Below are positions 15,800 through 25,061 of a stretch of 64,000 nt of DNA, piece after piece. The DNA is from DATFFO01 sp963772815 (GTDB lineage: Bacteria > Actinomycetota > Acidimicrobiia > Spongiisociales > ZC4RG35): NCBI GenBank assembly GCA_963772815.1, contig CAVYYV010000004.1, positions 682,001 to 746,000 of the forward strand, given 5' to 3'. The notes under the pieces are model-generated. The model was not told where the DNA came from. It saw only the letters and a program-made list of their open reading frames with translations, and did no database searches. Numbering within the stretch: position 1 is the first letter of the stretch; each line of letters starts with the position of its first letter. The position numbers were made by a program, and so were the translations under genes.

Positions 15800-16625
15800 C
15801 CGTCCCAGCGATATCGGCCTCATCTGGCGTCAGATCCGCTATCAGAACCGGATCTTCTGGCGCACGCCGATCTCCGCCTTCTTCACGTTGGCGTTCCCCC
15901 TGATGTTCCTGGTCCTGTTCACCGCCATCTTCGGCAACGACGTGATCGAGGGACTGGGGGTCAGGTTCGCCCAGTTCTACGCTCCCGGTCTGGCCGTGTT
16001 TGCCGCGGTGTCTGCCTCGTACACCAACCTCGCCATCGGCACCGCCATCTCCCGCGACAACGGGATTCTCAAACGCGTTCGAGGCACCCCGTTGCCTCCA
16101 TGGATCTACATCGCCGGCCGGATCGGATCTGCCATCTGGATCGCCCTGCTGGCGGTTGTGCTCATGCTCACCGTGGGGGCAGTCTTCTACGGGGTCCAGA
16201 TCCCCACCCGGGGCCTGCCGGCGGCCCTCGTCGCTTTCCTGGTCGGCGTGGCTTGTTTCTCCGCTCTGGGGATGCTGGTTGCAGCCCTGGCGCCCAACGG
16301 GGACTCCACACCTGCCATCACCAACGCCACCCTTCTTCCGGTCGCCTTCGTGTCGGACGTGTTCATCCCCCTCAACAACCCGCCCGCTTGGATGAACTTC
16401 GTAGGCAACTTCTTCCCCCTCCGCCCCTTCGTGGAGGCCTTTCGGGACCCCTTCGACCCCACCCTGACCGGTGCCCAGTTCCATTGGGACAAGCTGGGGT
16501 ACATGGCACTCTGGGGAGTGGTGGCGGTGCTGATCGCGGTGCGCTACTTCCGCTGGGAACCGAAGGTGAGCTCGGGCAGCCCACGACGGAGAGGGCGTCG
16601 GAGCCAACCCGCCGCGACCAGCTGA
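15792..16625 (+). CDS. ABC-2 type exporter, permease protein
   Basis: The 277-residue product has an N-terminal cytoplasmic segment (RQIRYQNRIFWRTPISAFF) and six hydrophobic spans, as in ABC-2 permeases such as DrrB. The start is an ATG inside the stop of the ATPase gene (ATGAGTGA). The tail is basic. Substrate is unknown; drug, lipid and polysaccharide exporters all use this fold. Confidence 0.88.
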   Translation: MSDRPSDIGLIWRQIRYQNRIFWRTPISAFFTLAFPLMFLVLFTAIFGNDVIEGLGVRFAQFYAPGLAVFAAVSASYTNLAIGTAISRDNGILKRVRGTPLPPWIYIAGRIGSAIWIALLAVVLMLTVGAVFYGVQIPTRGLPAALVAFLVGVACFSALGMLVAALAPNGDSTPAITNATLLPVAFVSDVFIPLNNPPAWMNFVGNFFPLRPFVEAFRDPFDPTLTGAQFHWDKLGYMALWGVVAVLIAVRYFRWEPKVSSGSPRRRGRRSQPAATS

Positions 16626-16632
16626 CAACTGG

Positions 16633-16782
16633 TCAGAAGAGGTGGTGGACCAGCCACATGATTCCCTGGATGAGTCGCCAGCTCAGATAGACGGCCGTCA
16701 GGGCCACCAGGATCTTGAAGCTGATCGGAGTGGGTGGAGCCTTGTCGTCTGGATCGGGGCTGGAAACGGGGTCAGTTGTCAC
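16633..16782 (-). CDS. Small membrane protein downstream of der (49 residues)
   Basis: A GTG start overlaps the stop of der. The product has an acidic, proline-rich N-terminus (DPVSSPDPDDKAPPTP) followed by one hydrophobic helix (FKILVALTAVYLSWRLIQGI) and WLVHHLF at the end. Composition and topology are those of a real single-pass protein, and it fills the space between der and the convergent ABC permease gene with no room for anything else. Function is unknown. Confidence 0.6.
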   Translation of the reverse strand: MTTDPVSSPDPDDKAPPTPISFKILVALTAVYLSWRLIQGIMWLVHHLF

Positions 16783-18106
16783 GGCGCGCCCTCAGCCTAG
16801 GCACCACCCGCACCGGCGTTCCCGTGAAGTCCTCCGTCTCCCGCAACCGGTTCTCGAGGTATCGGAGGTAGTCATCTCCCAGCTCCCCACCCGACACGAA
16901 CAGGATCACGGTGGGCGGTTCCGTGGCAGCCTGGACCGCGTAGTGGATCTTGGGCCTGCGGCCCTTGCGAACCGGGGGCGGGTGCGCTGCCGTCCACGAG
17001 CGGACGAAGCGATTCAATGAGCCGGTGGGGATGCGGCGGGTTCTTGCCTCCAACACTGCCTCGACCGCCGGTCCCAGCTGGCCGAGACGTGAGCCCCGCA
17101 GGGCCGAGATGCGCAGAATCGGAGCCCACCCGAGGAAACCGAACCGATCGGCGATGTCCCGCTCGATGATCCAACGGTCATCTTCGGACACGGTGTCCCA
17201 CTTGTTGACCAGCACCACAACTCCCACTCCGGCTTCGATGATTTCGTCGGCGATCCGCTGATCCTGACGGGTGACGCCCTCGGAGGCATCTAGAACCAGG
17301 AGTGCGACATCGGCCGAGGCAACCGCCCTTCGGGCCCTCAGCACCGCGTAGAAATCGGCATCTTCTCTTATCTGGGGCTTCCGCCGGATTCCGGCCGTGT
17401 CGACCAGCAGAAAGGGATGCCCGTCGATCTCTGTCAGAACGTCCACAGGATCGCGTGTCGTGCCGGGACGTTCGGAGACGATCACCCGCTCCTCCCCCAC
17501 CAGCCTGTTGAGCAGAGTGGACTTGCCCACGTTGGGACGGCCGACGATGGCCAAACGCGGCACCGGCTCGTCCTGTCCAGGGGTTGGATCCACCGGCATG
17601 TTTCCGACGATGCGATCCAACAGCTCCCCCACTCCCCTGCCATGGAAGGCCGATACCGGCACGGGCTCGCCCAGACCGAGGTTCCACAGCTCGGCAGCGT
17701 CGGCCTCCCGGCCCGCATCGTCCACCTTGTTGGCCGCAAGGATGACCGGGACCTCGGCTCGACGGAGTAACTCGACCACCCCCAGGTCGTCATCGAGCAG
17801 AGGAGCGGAGGCATCGACCACCAGGACGACCAGGTCTGCCGACCCGAGCGCTGCCTCGGCCTGCTGGCGGATCGACGCATCGACCTGGTCCCCGGGATTC
17901 AGCTCCCACCCACCGGTGTCCACGAGTATGAAGTGGCGCCCCGACCAGTCCGCGCCGAACTGGCGCCGGTCGCGGGTGACACCGGGCTGCTCCTCGACCA
18001 CTGCCGCCCTTCGACCCAGGATGCGATTGACCAGGGTCGACTTACCCACATTGGGGCGACCAACGACGGCCACGATCGGCATACGCGCAGGGGGAACAGG
18101 CTTCAT
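16772..18106 (-). CDS. der: Ribosome-assembly GTPase Der (EngA)
   Basis: Der has two tandem GTPase domains, both seen here. Each has a GRPNVGKST P-loop; the first also has DTGGW and NKVD, the second DTAGIRRK and NKWD. A C-terminal KH-like domain ends the protein. The product is 444 residues, the normal length. The start ATG at 18106 (MKPVPPARMP) lies 14 bases after the ispH stop; a longer frame upstream overlaps ispH and lacks homology. Der acts in 50S subunit maturation. It follows ispH in a reverse-strand run. Confidence 0.96.
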   Translation of the reverse strand: MKPVPPARMPIVAVVGRPNVGKSTLVNRILGRRAAVVEEQPGVTRDRRQFGADWSGRHFILVDTGGWELNPGDQVDASIRQQAEAALGSADLVVLVVDASAPLLDDDLGVVELLRRAEVPVILAANKVDDAGREADAAELWNLGLGEPVPVSAFHGRGVGELLDRIVGNMPVDPTPGQDEPVPRLAIVGRPNVGKSTLLNRLVGEERVIVSERPGTTRDPVDVLTEIDGHPFLLVDTAGIRRKPQIREDADFYAVLRARRAVASADVALLVLDASEGVTRQDQRIADEIIEAGVGVVVLVNKWDTVSEDDRWIIERDIADRFGFLGWAPILRISALRGSRLGQLGPAVEAVLEARTRRIPTGSLNRFVRSWTAAHPPPVRKGRRPKIHYAVQAATEPPTVILFVSGGELGDDYLRYLENRLRETEDFTGTPVRVVPRLRARRDN

Positions 18107-18120
18107 CGGGTTACCGTTTG

Positions 18121-19167
18121 TCAGCTCGAGATGAGGCTCAGCGCCTCCGTGGCGGTCCACTGGCGGTCCCGCTCCAGCCATCCTGTCTCCTGGGACGGGC
18201 GGGCGGTCACACCCGCCTCCACCACGGCACACAGTGTCCCCACGAAGGCGCGCAGCTGAGGTGGCAGAGGGAAATACTCGGCTTCTTCGGTGGTGTGCCA
18301 CAGATCGAAACCCTGCGTCGGAGCCAGTGTGTCGATCACCTGCTGAACCAGATGATCTGGAGCTGAAGCTCCCGCCGTCACCCCAACCACCCGAGCACCT
18401 ACGAGCCAATCCTCGACGATGTCGGAGGCAGAGTCGATCCGGTGTGCCTCGGTGCCGTTCTCGTGGGCATATCGCACCAGAGCCTGGGTATTGGAGGAGT
18501 TCTCCGAGCCCACCACCAGGATGAGGTCGCTCTCCTCGCAGAGCTGGCGTACCGCCTCCTGGCGGTTGGTGGTGGCGTAACAGAGATCCGATCGACGGGC
18601 GGTGCGCAGATCGGGGAACTTCTCCTTCGCATCATCCAGAACCTCGCCCCATTCGTGCATGCCCAGGGTCGTCTGGGCGAGCAGCGCTACCTTGTCAGGA
18701 TGCCGGGGGCTGAACTCGCCCAACCCATGCTCGGGCTCGACCAGCGTTATCTCACCGGGCGCCTCGGCCACGGTTCCCACCGCCTCGTCGTGTCCCTCGT
18801 GGCCTACGTAGATGATGTCGTAGCCGCGGCTCGCCATCCGCTTCACCTCGTGATGCACCTTGGTAACCAGCGGGCACACCGCATCGATCACGACCGCGGC
18901 CCGCTCGTCGGCACCTTCGACTACGTCGGGTGCCGAACCGTGGGCCGAAAGCATCACCGGAGCTCCGACGGGAACGTCGGCGATGTCGTTCACGAACACG
19001 ACGCCGACCCGTTGGAAGGCTCCCACGACCCACTCGTTGTGCACGATCTCGTGGTAGCAGTACACGGGCGGCTCGAAGATCCGGACCATCCAGGTGAGAG
19101 CTTTGATCGCCATCTCGACCCCGGCGCAGAACCCGCGCGGTTCGGCCAGCAAGACGCGTTGAACCAT
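18121..19167 (-). CDS. ispH: 4-hydroxy-3-methylbut-2-enyl diphosphate reductase
   Basis: IspH makes isopentenyl and dimethylallyl diphosphate in the last step of the MEP pathway using a [4Fe-4S] cluster. The three conserved cysteines appear in GFCAGVEMA, DAVCPLVTKVH and SDLCYATTNRQ, along with EVIHNEWVV-like histidine motifs and GASAPDHLV near the end. The start MVQRVLLAEPRGFCAG gives 348 residues, close to the family norm; an upstream extension is shadow sequence. It is the first gene of the ispH-der run and has a 369-base non-coding region upstream. Confidence 0.95.
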   Translation of the reverse strand: MVQRVLLAEPRGFCAGVEMAIKALTWMVRIFEPPVYCYHEIVHNEWVVGAFQRVGVVFVNDIADVPVGAPVMLSAHGSAPDVVEGADERAAVVIDAVCPLVTKVHHEVKRMASRGYDIIYVGHEGHDEAVGTVAEAPGEITLVEPEHGLGEFSPRHPDKVALLAQTTLGMHEWGEVLDDAKEKFPDLRTARRSDLCYATTNRQEAVRQLCEESDLILVVGSENSSNTQALVRYAHENGTEAHRIDSASDIVEDWLVGARVVGVTAGASAPDHLVQQVIDTLAPTQGFDLWHTTEEAEYFPLPPQLRAFVGTLCAVVEAGVTARPSQETGWLERDRQWTATEALSLISS

Positions 19168-19536
19168 GCCGTCATGGTAGGGAGCAGCAGCCCGAACCCC
19201 GAAGCAGCTAGGAGTCCGTTGGATAATGCCGTTGCTCGGATTGGCGGCCGGGCGCGCCAGCCGCAAGACCGAGGTTTCGCCACTCCTTGTGCCGGAATGG
19301 CGGGGCCGAGAACGCAGCGGGTGGTGATGCATGGTCGTCAAGATGGGTGACATGCATTGTTCAACGGGCTCCTCGTGGTCTGTTGCTCAATCAGGGGGAC
19401 GGTGTCTCCGAGCCATCGGTGTCATCTCGCAAGGAGAAGGGCGCAGTCGCAGCCGGGGAGTTGCGGCGAGCCACTTAGACGCAGCCGGGGGCGTCGAGAG
19501 TCGGAGAGACCGCGCCATCATTTGGGCGACACACCA
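19168..19536. other. Intergenic region between cmk and ispH
   Basis: This 369-base stretch has short frames on both strands, but none has natural composition or a ribosome-binding site. It must contain the promoter for ispH-der on the reverse strand and the 3' end of the cmk transcript. I see no RNA gene or strong hairpin that I can name. Confidence 0.5.
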
Positions 19537-20193
19537 CTAACCCCGATTCGGGATCAGTGCCAGCACCTGCTCCACCACCTCGTCGATGGTCAGGTGGGTG
19601 GTGTCTATCACCACCGCGTCGGCGGCCGCCACGAGCGGCGAGACCGATCGGCTCGAATCGAGCCGATCCCTCTTTCGCAGTGAGGCTGCCACCTCGGCCG
19701 GGACCGCCGCCGTCTCCCCGGAGCGGCGCCTGGCTCTGACCTCGGGGTCTGCATTCAGGAACACCTTGACGGTCGCCCCCGGGAAGACGACGGTTCCGAT
19801 GTCGCGACCTTCCACCACCGCCCGATTGCCGTGTCTCTCCACCCAGCGCCGCTGCAGAGCCACCATTCGCGTCCGCACGGCGCGGTAGGTGGACACGATG
19901 GAGACAACGTCGGTCACCTCCTCGCTCCGGATCTGTCGGGAGACGTCGACTCCGTCCAGACGAGTTACCCCGGCGCTCTGGTCGATGTCCAGGCGCGCGA
20001 CCAACCCGACCACGGCCGGCTCATCCGCCGGCTCCGCTCCCGCCTTCAGCACAGCCAGGGTGGCGGCCCGGTAGAAGGCGCCCGTGTCGAGATGAGCGAC
20101 CCCGATCTCCACGGCAACCCGGCGACTGACGGTCGATTTGCCCACTCCTCCGGGCCCGTCAACGGCCACAACCAGAGCAGCGGCATCGATCAC
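19537..20193 (-). CDS. cmk: Cytidylate kinase
   Basis: Cmk phosphorylates CMP and dCMP with ATP. The P-loop GPGGVGKST is at residues 11-19, followed by HLDTGAFYRA for nucleotide binding, VEGRDIGTVVFP for CMP recognition and a lid with RARRRSGE. I chose the GTG at 20193 that overlaps the aroA stop (GTGA), giving 218 residues; a start 11 codons earlier is possible. It follows aroA in the actinobacterial rluB-cmk-der neighbourhood. Confidence 0.93.
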   Translation of the reverse strand: MIDAAALVVAVDGPGGVGKSTVSRRVAVEIGVAHLDTGAFYRAATLAVLKAGAEPADEPAVVGLVARLDIDQSAGVTRLDGVDVSRQIRSEEVTDVVSIVSTYRAVRTRMVALQRRWVERHGNRAVVEGRDIGTVVFPGATVKVFLNADPEVRARRRSGETAAVPAEVAASLRKRDRLDSSRSVSPLVAAADAVVIDTTHLTIDEVVEQVLALIPNRG

Positions 20194-21440
20194 AGCGCCC
20201 TCAGCATCTCGAAGTATCCCGGCCACGTCTTGGCCACCGTCCCGGGGTTCGAGATCTCGATCCCGGGCACCACCAGCCCGACCAGCGCAAGTGACATTGC
20301 GATCCGATGATCGTCGTGGGGGTCGAGGATCGCCGAATGCAGCTGTCCGGAACGGATCTCCAAGTAGTCCGCTCCCGCCCGGGCCTGCCCGCCCATCCGC
20401 CCGATCTCGAGCTCGAGGGCGGCCAGGCGATCACTCTCCTTGAGTCGTAAGGTCGACAAGCCCGTGATCCGCGATGGGCCCTCGGCGAACAGCGCCGCCA
20501 CTGCCACTGCCAGCGCACCGTCGGGCGATCCCTTCATGTCGACCTCGACTGCCTCCAGACCCGCTGGCGGGCCCGCAACCACGATTCCACCTCGCTCACG
20601 CACCACCTCACAGCCCATGGCCGACAACACATCCATGACGGCAAGGTCGGGCTGTATTGAGCTCTCCGGTATTCCCGAGATCATGACCGAACCTCCGGTG
20701 ATGGCCGCCGCCACTGCCGGGTACACGGCCGCCGAAGCGTCCGACTCGATCGCTACCGCCTCCCGGTGATAGCCGGTGGGCGCAACCCGGAATCGATCCT
20801 CCTCTTCCGCGACCTCGGCTCCGAAGTGCTTCATCATCTGAACCGTCCCGGACAGATAGGGGCGAGAGACCACCGGGCCCTCCAGGTTCACCTCCACCTC
20901 CGAATCGGCCATGGGGGCGACCATCAGGACGGCCGAGGCGAACTGGGACGACTGCGTGGCGTCGACGTCGACCCGGCCGCCTTTGAGCCCGCGCCCCGAG
21001 ATCTGAACGGGCAGCCGCCCGTTGGTTGATTCGACGGCTGCCCCCATCGTCTCGAGGGCCTCCAGGAGAGCTGCCATGGGCCGCTCCCTCATCCGGGCGG
21101 TTCCATCGATCGTCACCCGGTCCCGGGCTAGAGAGGCAACGGCCGTGATGAAGCGGGCCGTAGTGCCCGAGGCACCCACGTAGATCGGCTCCGTGGCCGT
21201 CAAGTCGCCACCCGATCCCAGCACCAGCCATGGATCGTCGTTGTCGTCGACCATCACGCCCAGGCCCCGAAGAGACCTCCGCATGGCCAGTGTGTCGTCT
21301 GCCTCGAGTGGGTCGCTGATACGGCTCACGCCCGACCGGGCCAGACCGGCCACCACGAGGGCGCGATTGGTCAGGGACTTGGATCCCGGGGGCCGGACCG
21401 AGCCGGTCACGGGCCGACCGAGGGGTCGTACAGCTACCAC
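20190..21440 (-). CDS. aroA: 3-phosphoshikimate 1-carboxyvinyltransferase (EPSP synthase)
   Basis: AroA joins phosphoenolpyruvate and shikimate-3-phosphate in the shikimate pathway. The 416-residue product shows the PPGSKSLTNRAL shikimate-binding motif at the start, GASGTTARFI, and the LRLKESDR and DDHRIAMSLA motifs in the second domain. The frame is intact from GTG at 21440. It lies between rluB and cmk and overlaps cmk by four bases. Confidence 0.95.
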   Translation of the reverse strand: MVAVRPLGRPVTGSVRPPGSKSLTNRALVVAGLARSGVSRISDPLEADDTLAMRRSLRGLGVMVDDNDDPWLVLGSGGDLTATEPIYVGASGTTARFITAVASLARDRVTIDGTARMRERPMAALLEALETMGAAVESTNGRLPVQISGRGLKGGRVDVDATQSSQFASAVLMVAPMADSEVEVNLEGPVVSRPYLSGTVQMMKHFGAEVAEEEDRFRVAPTGYHREAVAIESDASAAVYPAVAAAITGGSVMISGIPESSIQPDLAVMDVLSAMGCEVVRERGGIVVAGPPAGLEAVEVDMKGSPDGALAVAVAALFAEGPSRITGLSTLRLKESDRLAALELEIGRMGGQARAGADYLEIRSGQLHSAILDPHDDHRIAMSLALVGLVVPGIEISNPGTVAKTWPGYFEMLRAL

Positions 21441-21474
21441 GGTCGGAAAAGGTAACCGGAGCGCTGGGCCGGGC

Positions 21475-22206
21475 TCAATCCGGGCCGACGGTGGAACTGC
21501 GGTAAAGAGCGGCGATCTCGGTCGACCTCAGGCGACGCCACGTCCCGGGCTCGAGCTCGCGATCGCTGATCGGGCCCACCGCCGTGCGCACGAGACGGTC
21601 CACCGGGTGACCGACTGCCGCGCACATTCGGCGAATCTCGCGGTTGCGCCCCTCCATCATCACCATCTGGATCAGCGTCTGGCCCGCCGCCGAATCCACC
21701 ACCCGAGCCGACACCGCCTTCGCCTCCGTGGCATCACCGATGTCGACCCCTTCGGTCAATCGGGATACCCAGCGGCCGGGCCGACCCTGCACCCTGACCA
21801 CATAGGTCTTGGTCGTGCCGTGGCCGGGATGCATGACCAGGTTGGCCAGCTCTCCGTCGTTGGTCAGCAGGATGAGGCCCTCGGAGTCGGCGTCGAGCCG
21901 GCCCACCGGGTAAACGCGCGGCTCGGTCGGCACGAGGTCCGTGACGATCGGGCGGCCGTGTGGGTCCGAAGCCGTGCAGATCACGCCCGGGGGCTTGTAG
22001 ACCAAATAGGTGACCTGGCCCGCTCTGGTGGGAATCTGGGCGCCGTCGATCGTGACCCGTTCCCGCTCCGGGTCGACCCTGTCGCCCAGGCGTGCCGTCT
22101 TCCCGTCGATCGCCACCCGCCCTTGTGCAATCAGATCCTCCGCGGCCCGGCGCGACATCAGCCCGCTGTGGGCTATCACCTTCTGCAGCTTGGGACGTTC
22201 AGTCAA
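21475..22206 (-). CDS. rluB: 23S rRNA pseudouridine synthase, RluB/RsuA family
   Basis: The 243-residue enzyme has an N-terminal S4 RNA-binding domain (LQKVIAHSGLMSRRAAEDLI) and a catalytic domain with VGRLDADSEGLILLTND, in which the second Asp is the catalytic residue. GRNREIRRMCAAVGHPV ends the core. The TTG start overlaps the scpB stop (TTGA). The order scpA-scpB-rluB is conserved in actinobacteria. The exact modified uridine is not readable from sequence. Confidence 0.92.
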   Translation of the reverse strand: MTERPKLQKVIAHSGLMSRRAAEDLIAQGRVAIDGKTARLGDRVDPERERVTIDGAQIPTRAGQVTYLVYKPPGVICTASDPHGRPIVTDLVPTEPRVYPVGRLDADSEGLILLTNDGELANLVMHPGHGTTKTYVVRVQGRPGRWVSRLTEGVDIGDATEAKAVSARVVDSAAGQTLIQMVMMEGRNREIRRMCAAVGHPVDRLVRTAVGPISDRELEPGTWRRLRSTEIAALYRSSTVGPD

Positions 22207-22781
22207 TCGAGCTCGCGCTCGGGTCGGAATGTCTCCTCCAGGGCATCCACCACCTGGGCCGGTGGCACGTGGTCTGCCAGTGGGGGCAGTTCCGAGATCG
22301 AATCGATGCCGAGCCGCTCCAGGAACAGCTGGGTGGTCCGGTAGATGGCCGGATTGCCGGGCAGCGAAAGACGACCCGCTTCTTCGACCAGCCCGAGCCG
22401 CTGCAGCGTGCGTAGGGAAGAATCCGAATCCACTCCCCGTATCTCGGTGATCTGGCTCCGGGAAACCGGCTGGCGATAGGCGACCACCGAAAGCACCTCC
22501 AGGGCTGCCGACGACAGTCGCCGGGCGGTGGCCGAGGCCGAGAACCGCTCCAGGTAAGGATACGCCTCGGGTCGTGAATACAACCGCCAGCCGCCGGCGG
22601 CCGAGCGCAGCGTCAGCCCAGAGTCCCGCGCCTCCAGGGAATCGCCCAGCTTTGCAAGCGCCTCCTCCACTTCGTCGGGTGTCATCTCGAGGACCTCACC
22701 CAACTCAGCCGCAGGGACCGGGGCCTCGGTGACGAACAGGATCGCTTCCAATGCCGCAACGGGCTCCATCACAGAGACCAT
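22203..22781 (-). CDS. scpB: Segregation and condensation protein B
   Basis: ScpB is a 192-residue protein with two winged-helix domains that joins ScpA and SMC to form bacterial condensin. The sequence has EPVAALEAILFVTEAPV at the start and the family block VLSVVAYRQPVSRSQITEIRG, with LVEEAGR following. It overlaps scpA by 13 bases and rluB by four. Confidence 0.93.
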   Translation of the reverse strand: MVSVMEPVAALEAILFVTEAPVPAAELGEVLEMTPDEVEEALAKLGDSLEARDSGLTLRSAAGGWRLYSRPEAYPYLERFSASATARRLSSAALEVLSVVAYRQPVSRSQITEIRGVDSDSSLRTLQRLGLVEEAGRLSLPGNPAIYRTTQLFLERLGIDSISELPPLADHVPPAQVVDALEETFRPERELD

Positions 22782-23530
22782 TCCGATGTCACGAGGCCGT
22801 CGCCGGATCCGGACCCGGTCACCTCGATGTCTCCAACCCAGTCATCCTGGGAGACGTGAACCAGGCCCCAGCGCGCCAGCTCCAGGAGGGCCAGGAAATA
22901 CGCCGCTACCTCCACCGGCCTGCGACAGTGCTCGACCAGGGAGTCGAAGGTGGACATCGCGCCTTCCTCGAGCCTGACTCTGAGCTCGTCGATGGCAGAT
23001 TGAACCGAAGGGAGATCCAGGTCCAGATGGTCCAGGTCGGGCTCGGCCTGTCCTTCTGTCAGTGCCGCAGCCGCGACGTGCGCCAGCCCCGCCGCATCGA
23101 CCTCAAGGGGAGCGAGGGGTGGCGGAGCGTCGATTTCCTGATCGAGCCCGGATACTCGGGGCACGTACCGATTCGCCTCCTGGAGACGATGACGGATCAC
23201 CACGGCGACATCCTTGAACGTGACGCAGGTCAGCAAGCGGGCCAGCAGTCGGTCGCGCTCTTCGATCAGCGCCAGTTCCTCGTCCAGGTCTATCTCCGTG
23301 TCCACCGGCAACAGAGCGTGGGCCTTGAGCTGGATCAACGTGGCGGCGATGAGGAGGAACTCCGAGGTCAGGTCGAGATCGAGCCTGCGCATCTCCGCCA
23401 CGTGCGCCAGGTACTCGTTGACTATGTCCAAGAGCCTGACAGAAGTCACGTCGACCTGATGTCGAGTGATCAGCTGAAGGAGTAGGTCCAGCGGCCCCGA
23501 GAACACGGCGGTGGAGACGTTGTACGTCAC
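22769..23530 (-). CDS. scpA: Segregation and condensation protein A
   Basis: ScpA is the kleisin of the SMC condensin. The family start motif FSGPLDLLLQLI appears at residues 9-20, followed by DVTSVRLLDIVNEYL and EFLLIAATLIQLKAHALLP. I chose the GTG at 23530, which gives MTYNVSTAVF in register with family N-termini; the frame continues upstream but without homology. Length is 253 residues. Confidence 0.9.
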   Translation of the reverse strand: MTYNVSTAVFSGPLDLLLQLITRHQVDVTSVRLLDIVNEYLAHVAEMRRLDLDLTSEFLLIAATLIQLKAHALLPVDTEIDLDEELALIEERDRLLARLLTCVTFKDVAVVIRHRLQEANRYVPRVSGLDQEIDAPPPLAPLEVDAAGLAHVAAAALTEGQAEPDLDHLDLDLPSVQSAIDELRVRLEEGAMSTFDSLVEHCRRPVEVAAYFLALLELARWGLVHVSQDDWVGDIEVTGSGSGDGLVTSEWSL

Positions 23531-23598
23531 CGGAAGGCCGGAGGCGCGGGGCGGGATCGGGGCATGACACACGATGTTGGTCGAAGGGTCATCGGTAA

Positions 23599-24087
23599 TC
23601 AACGACCGAAGCGCGTACGGTCGGCTCCGGCCAGGATTCGCCAATCCGATTCGTCGATCGATTCAGGCCTCTGGCCGTGGTGGCCCGCAACGAAGGCAAC
23701 CACCAGCGGCTCGGCACCGGCCAGTTCGGAGGCGCCGACCCGGCCGTGGTCGCGATAGAGCGCCCAACGGGGAGGAAGGGGGAGATGAAGACGGATGGCC
23801 ACCGAGGCCAGCACCCGCCCCAACGGGCCGAGGTGGGCATGACGCTTGCCGATGTCATGGAGGAGGGCCGCCCGTGCCAGGTCGGGCCGGTCCGGAGCCG
23901 CGGCCAGCACGTGGAGGGAGGCGGCATAGCCGTGGCGCTGATCGGCGTCTGCCTGCGAGAAGAATGCCCTCGCCTCTGCATCGGAATGCAGCCGTTCGCG
24001 GACTGCCTCCCGCTCTGTGTGATCCAGGGGCCGCGCCGTGATGACATCGAAGAACCGCCAGGCCAGATGACCCCAGGATCCGAGCAT
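23599..24087 (-). CDS. HD-domain protein (putative phosphohydrolase)
   Basis: The 162-residue protein has the HD superfamily metal motif ALLHDIGKRHAH (His-Asp pair near residue 77), an upstream His in RHGYAASLHVL and a later GHHGQ. HD domains hydrolyse phosphate esters, often of nucleotides or cyclic nucleotides. It lies between the DksA-type gene and scpA on the same strand. Substrate cannot be assigned. Confidence 0.75.
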   Translation of the reverse strand: MLGSWGHLAWRFFDVITARPLDHTEREAVRERLHSDAEARAFFSQADADQRHGYAASLHVLAAAPDRPDLARAALLHDIGKRHAHLGPLGRVLASVAIRLHLPLPPRWALYRDHGRVGASELAGAEPLVVAFVAGHHGQRPESIDESDWRILAGADRTRFGR

Positions 24088-24108
24088 TCAGCGCTCCGCG
24101 CCCGCTGT

Positions 24109-24459
24109 TCAGCGCTTCCCGGACTTGCAGGCCACGCACAGGGTGGACTCGGGGCGAGCCTCCAGGCGTTCGGGGGGGATCGGATCGCCGCATCGCGCAC
24201 AGACCCCGTAGGTCCCCTTCTCGATCCTGCTCAGGGCTCCCTCGACCTCGTCGAGCTGGCCCTTGAGAGTGTCGACCAGACCGATGCGCTCGGTCCGTTC
24301 GGCGGTGGTGGCAGCGGCGTCGGCAAACCCGTCGCCGTAGTCGAGATCGGCGCGGAGATCGCCGGACGGCGTGGCCCCGAGCTCATCGAGTTGATCGATG
24401 AGGCGGGCGCGCTGGCCCTCGAGGTTGGTTCTTATGACGTCGATGTCGAGCGTGCTCAT
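24109..24459 (-). CDS. DksA/TraR C4-type zinc finger protein
   Basis: The protein has a long helical hairpin (about residues 1-75) rich in acidic residues, then the DksA/TraR zinc finger CARCGDPIPPERLEARP with a distal CVAC. Members bind in the secondary channel of RNA polymerase. The acidic tip residues of true DksA are not obvious, so this is the short actinobacterial form. I chose the second ATG, which has AGGGA five bases upstream; the first is two codons earlier. Confidence 0.82.
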   Translation of the reverse strand: MSTLDIDVIRTNLEGQRARLIDQLDELGATPSGDLRADLDYGDGFADAAATTAERTERIGLVDTLKGQLDEVEGALSRIEKGTYGVCARCGDPIPPERLEARPESTLCVACKSGKR

Positions 24460-24551
24460 GAGCATCCCTGAAGAGTCGCGAGATCCTGCCGAGGCCGGGA
24501 GCCGGCGGCGGAATGGTCACATATTAGTGGCTGGCGCACCGCCAACGGCCA

Positions 24552-25061
24552 TCAGATGGTCATTTCCCGGTCACGTTGCAACCGAAAGAGCACAGCAGGT
24601 CCCCCGCAGGCCGAGTTGAGGCGCGTGCCAAAGCGGACGAAACCCGCGGCCAGGGCGGTGCGAATCGATGCCTCGTTGTCGGGCCGGATCTCCAGGACGA
24701 GGGTCTCGGCGCCCCATGCCTGCTCGGCCCATTTCGAGGCAGCCAGCAGGGCCGCTTTGCCATGACCCCGGCCCCGGGCGTGACTCATCAACCAATAGGA
24801 GAGCTCTACTCCGTCACGCGTGCGACGCACCTCGATCGTGCCCAGCGGCCGGTCTCGCTCATCGCAGATGGCGAACGGGGCCATGTCCGGATCATCCCGC
24901 CGTGTTCGGATGTCGTCGGCGCACGACTCGGTGTCCAGGCCGGGCGACTCGGTTGTGAACTCGAAGATCGCACCATCCCGCCCAGAAACGTATAGGGCGG
25001 CCTCACTGGGCCGCCAGGCTCGCAGAGTCAGGCTTCCAGCCCGGATCGGCTCAGGGATCAC
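24552..25061 (-). CDS. GNAT-family N-acetyltransferase (RimJ/RimL-like)
   Basis: The 169-residue protein has the opening strand of RimJ/RimL-type enzymes (GSLTLRAWRPSEAALYV), an acetyl-CoA-binding motif A in ARGRGHGKAAL and a closing block RPDNEASIRTALAAGFVRFG. It probably acetylates a protein N-terminus or a small amine. The GTG start overlaps the ald stop (GTGA). Confidence 0.78.
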   Translation of the reverse strand: MIPEPIRAGSLTLRAWRPSEAALYVSGRDGAIFEFTTESPGLDTESCADDIRTRRDDPDMAPFAICDERDRPLGTIEVRRTRDGVELSYWLMSHARGRGHGKAALLAASKWAEQAWGAETLVLEIRPDNEASIRTALAAGFVRFGTRLNSACGGPAVLFRLQRDREMTI

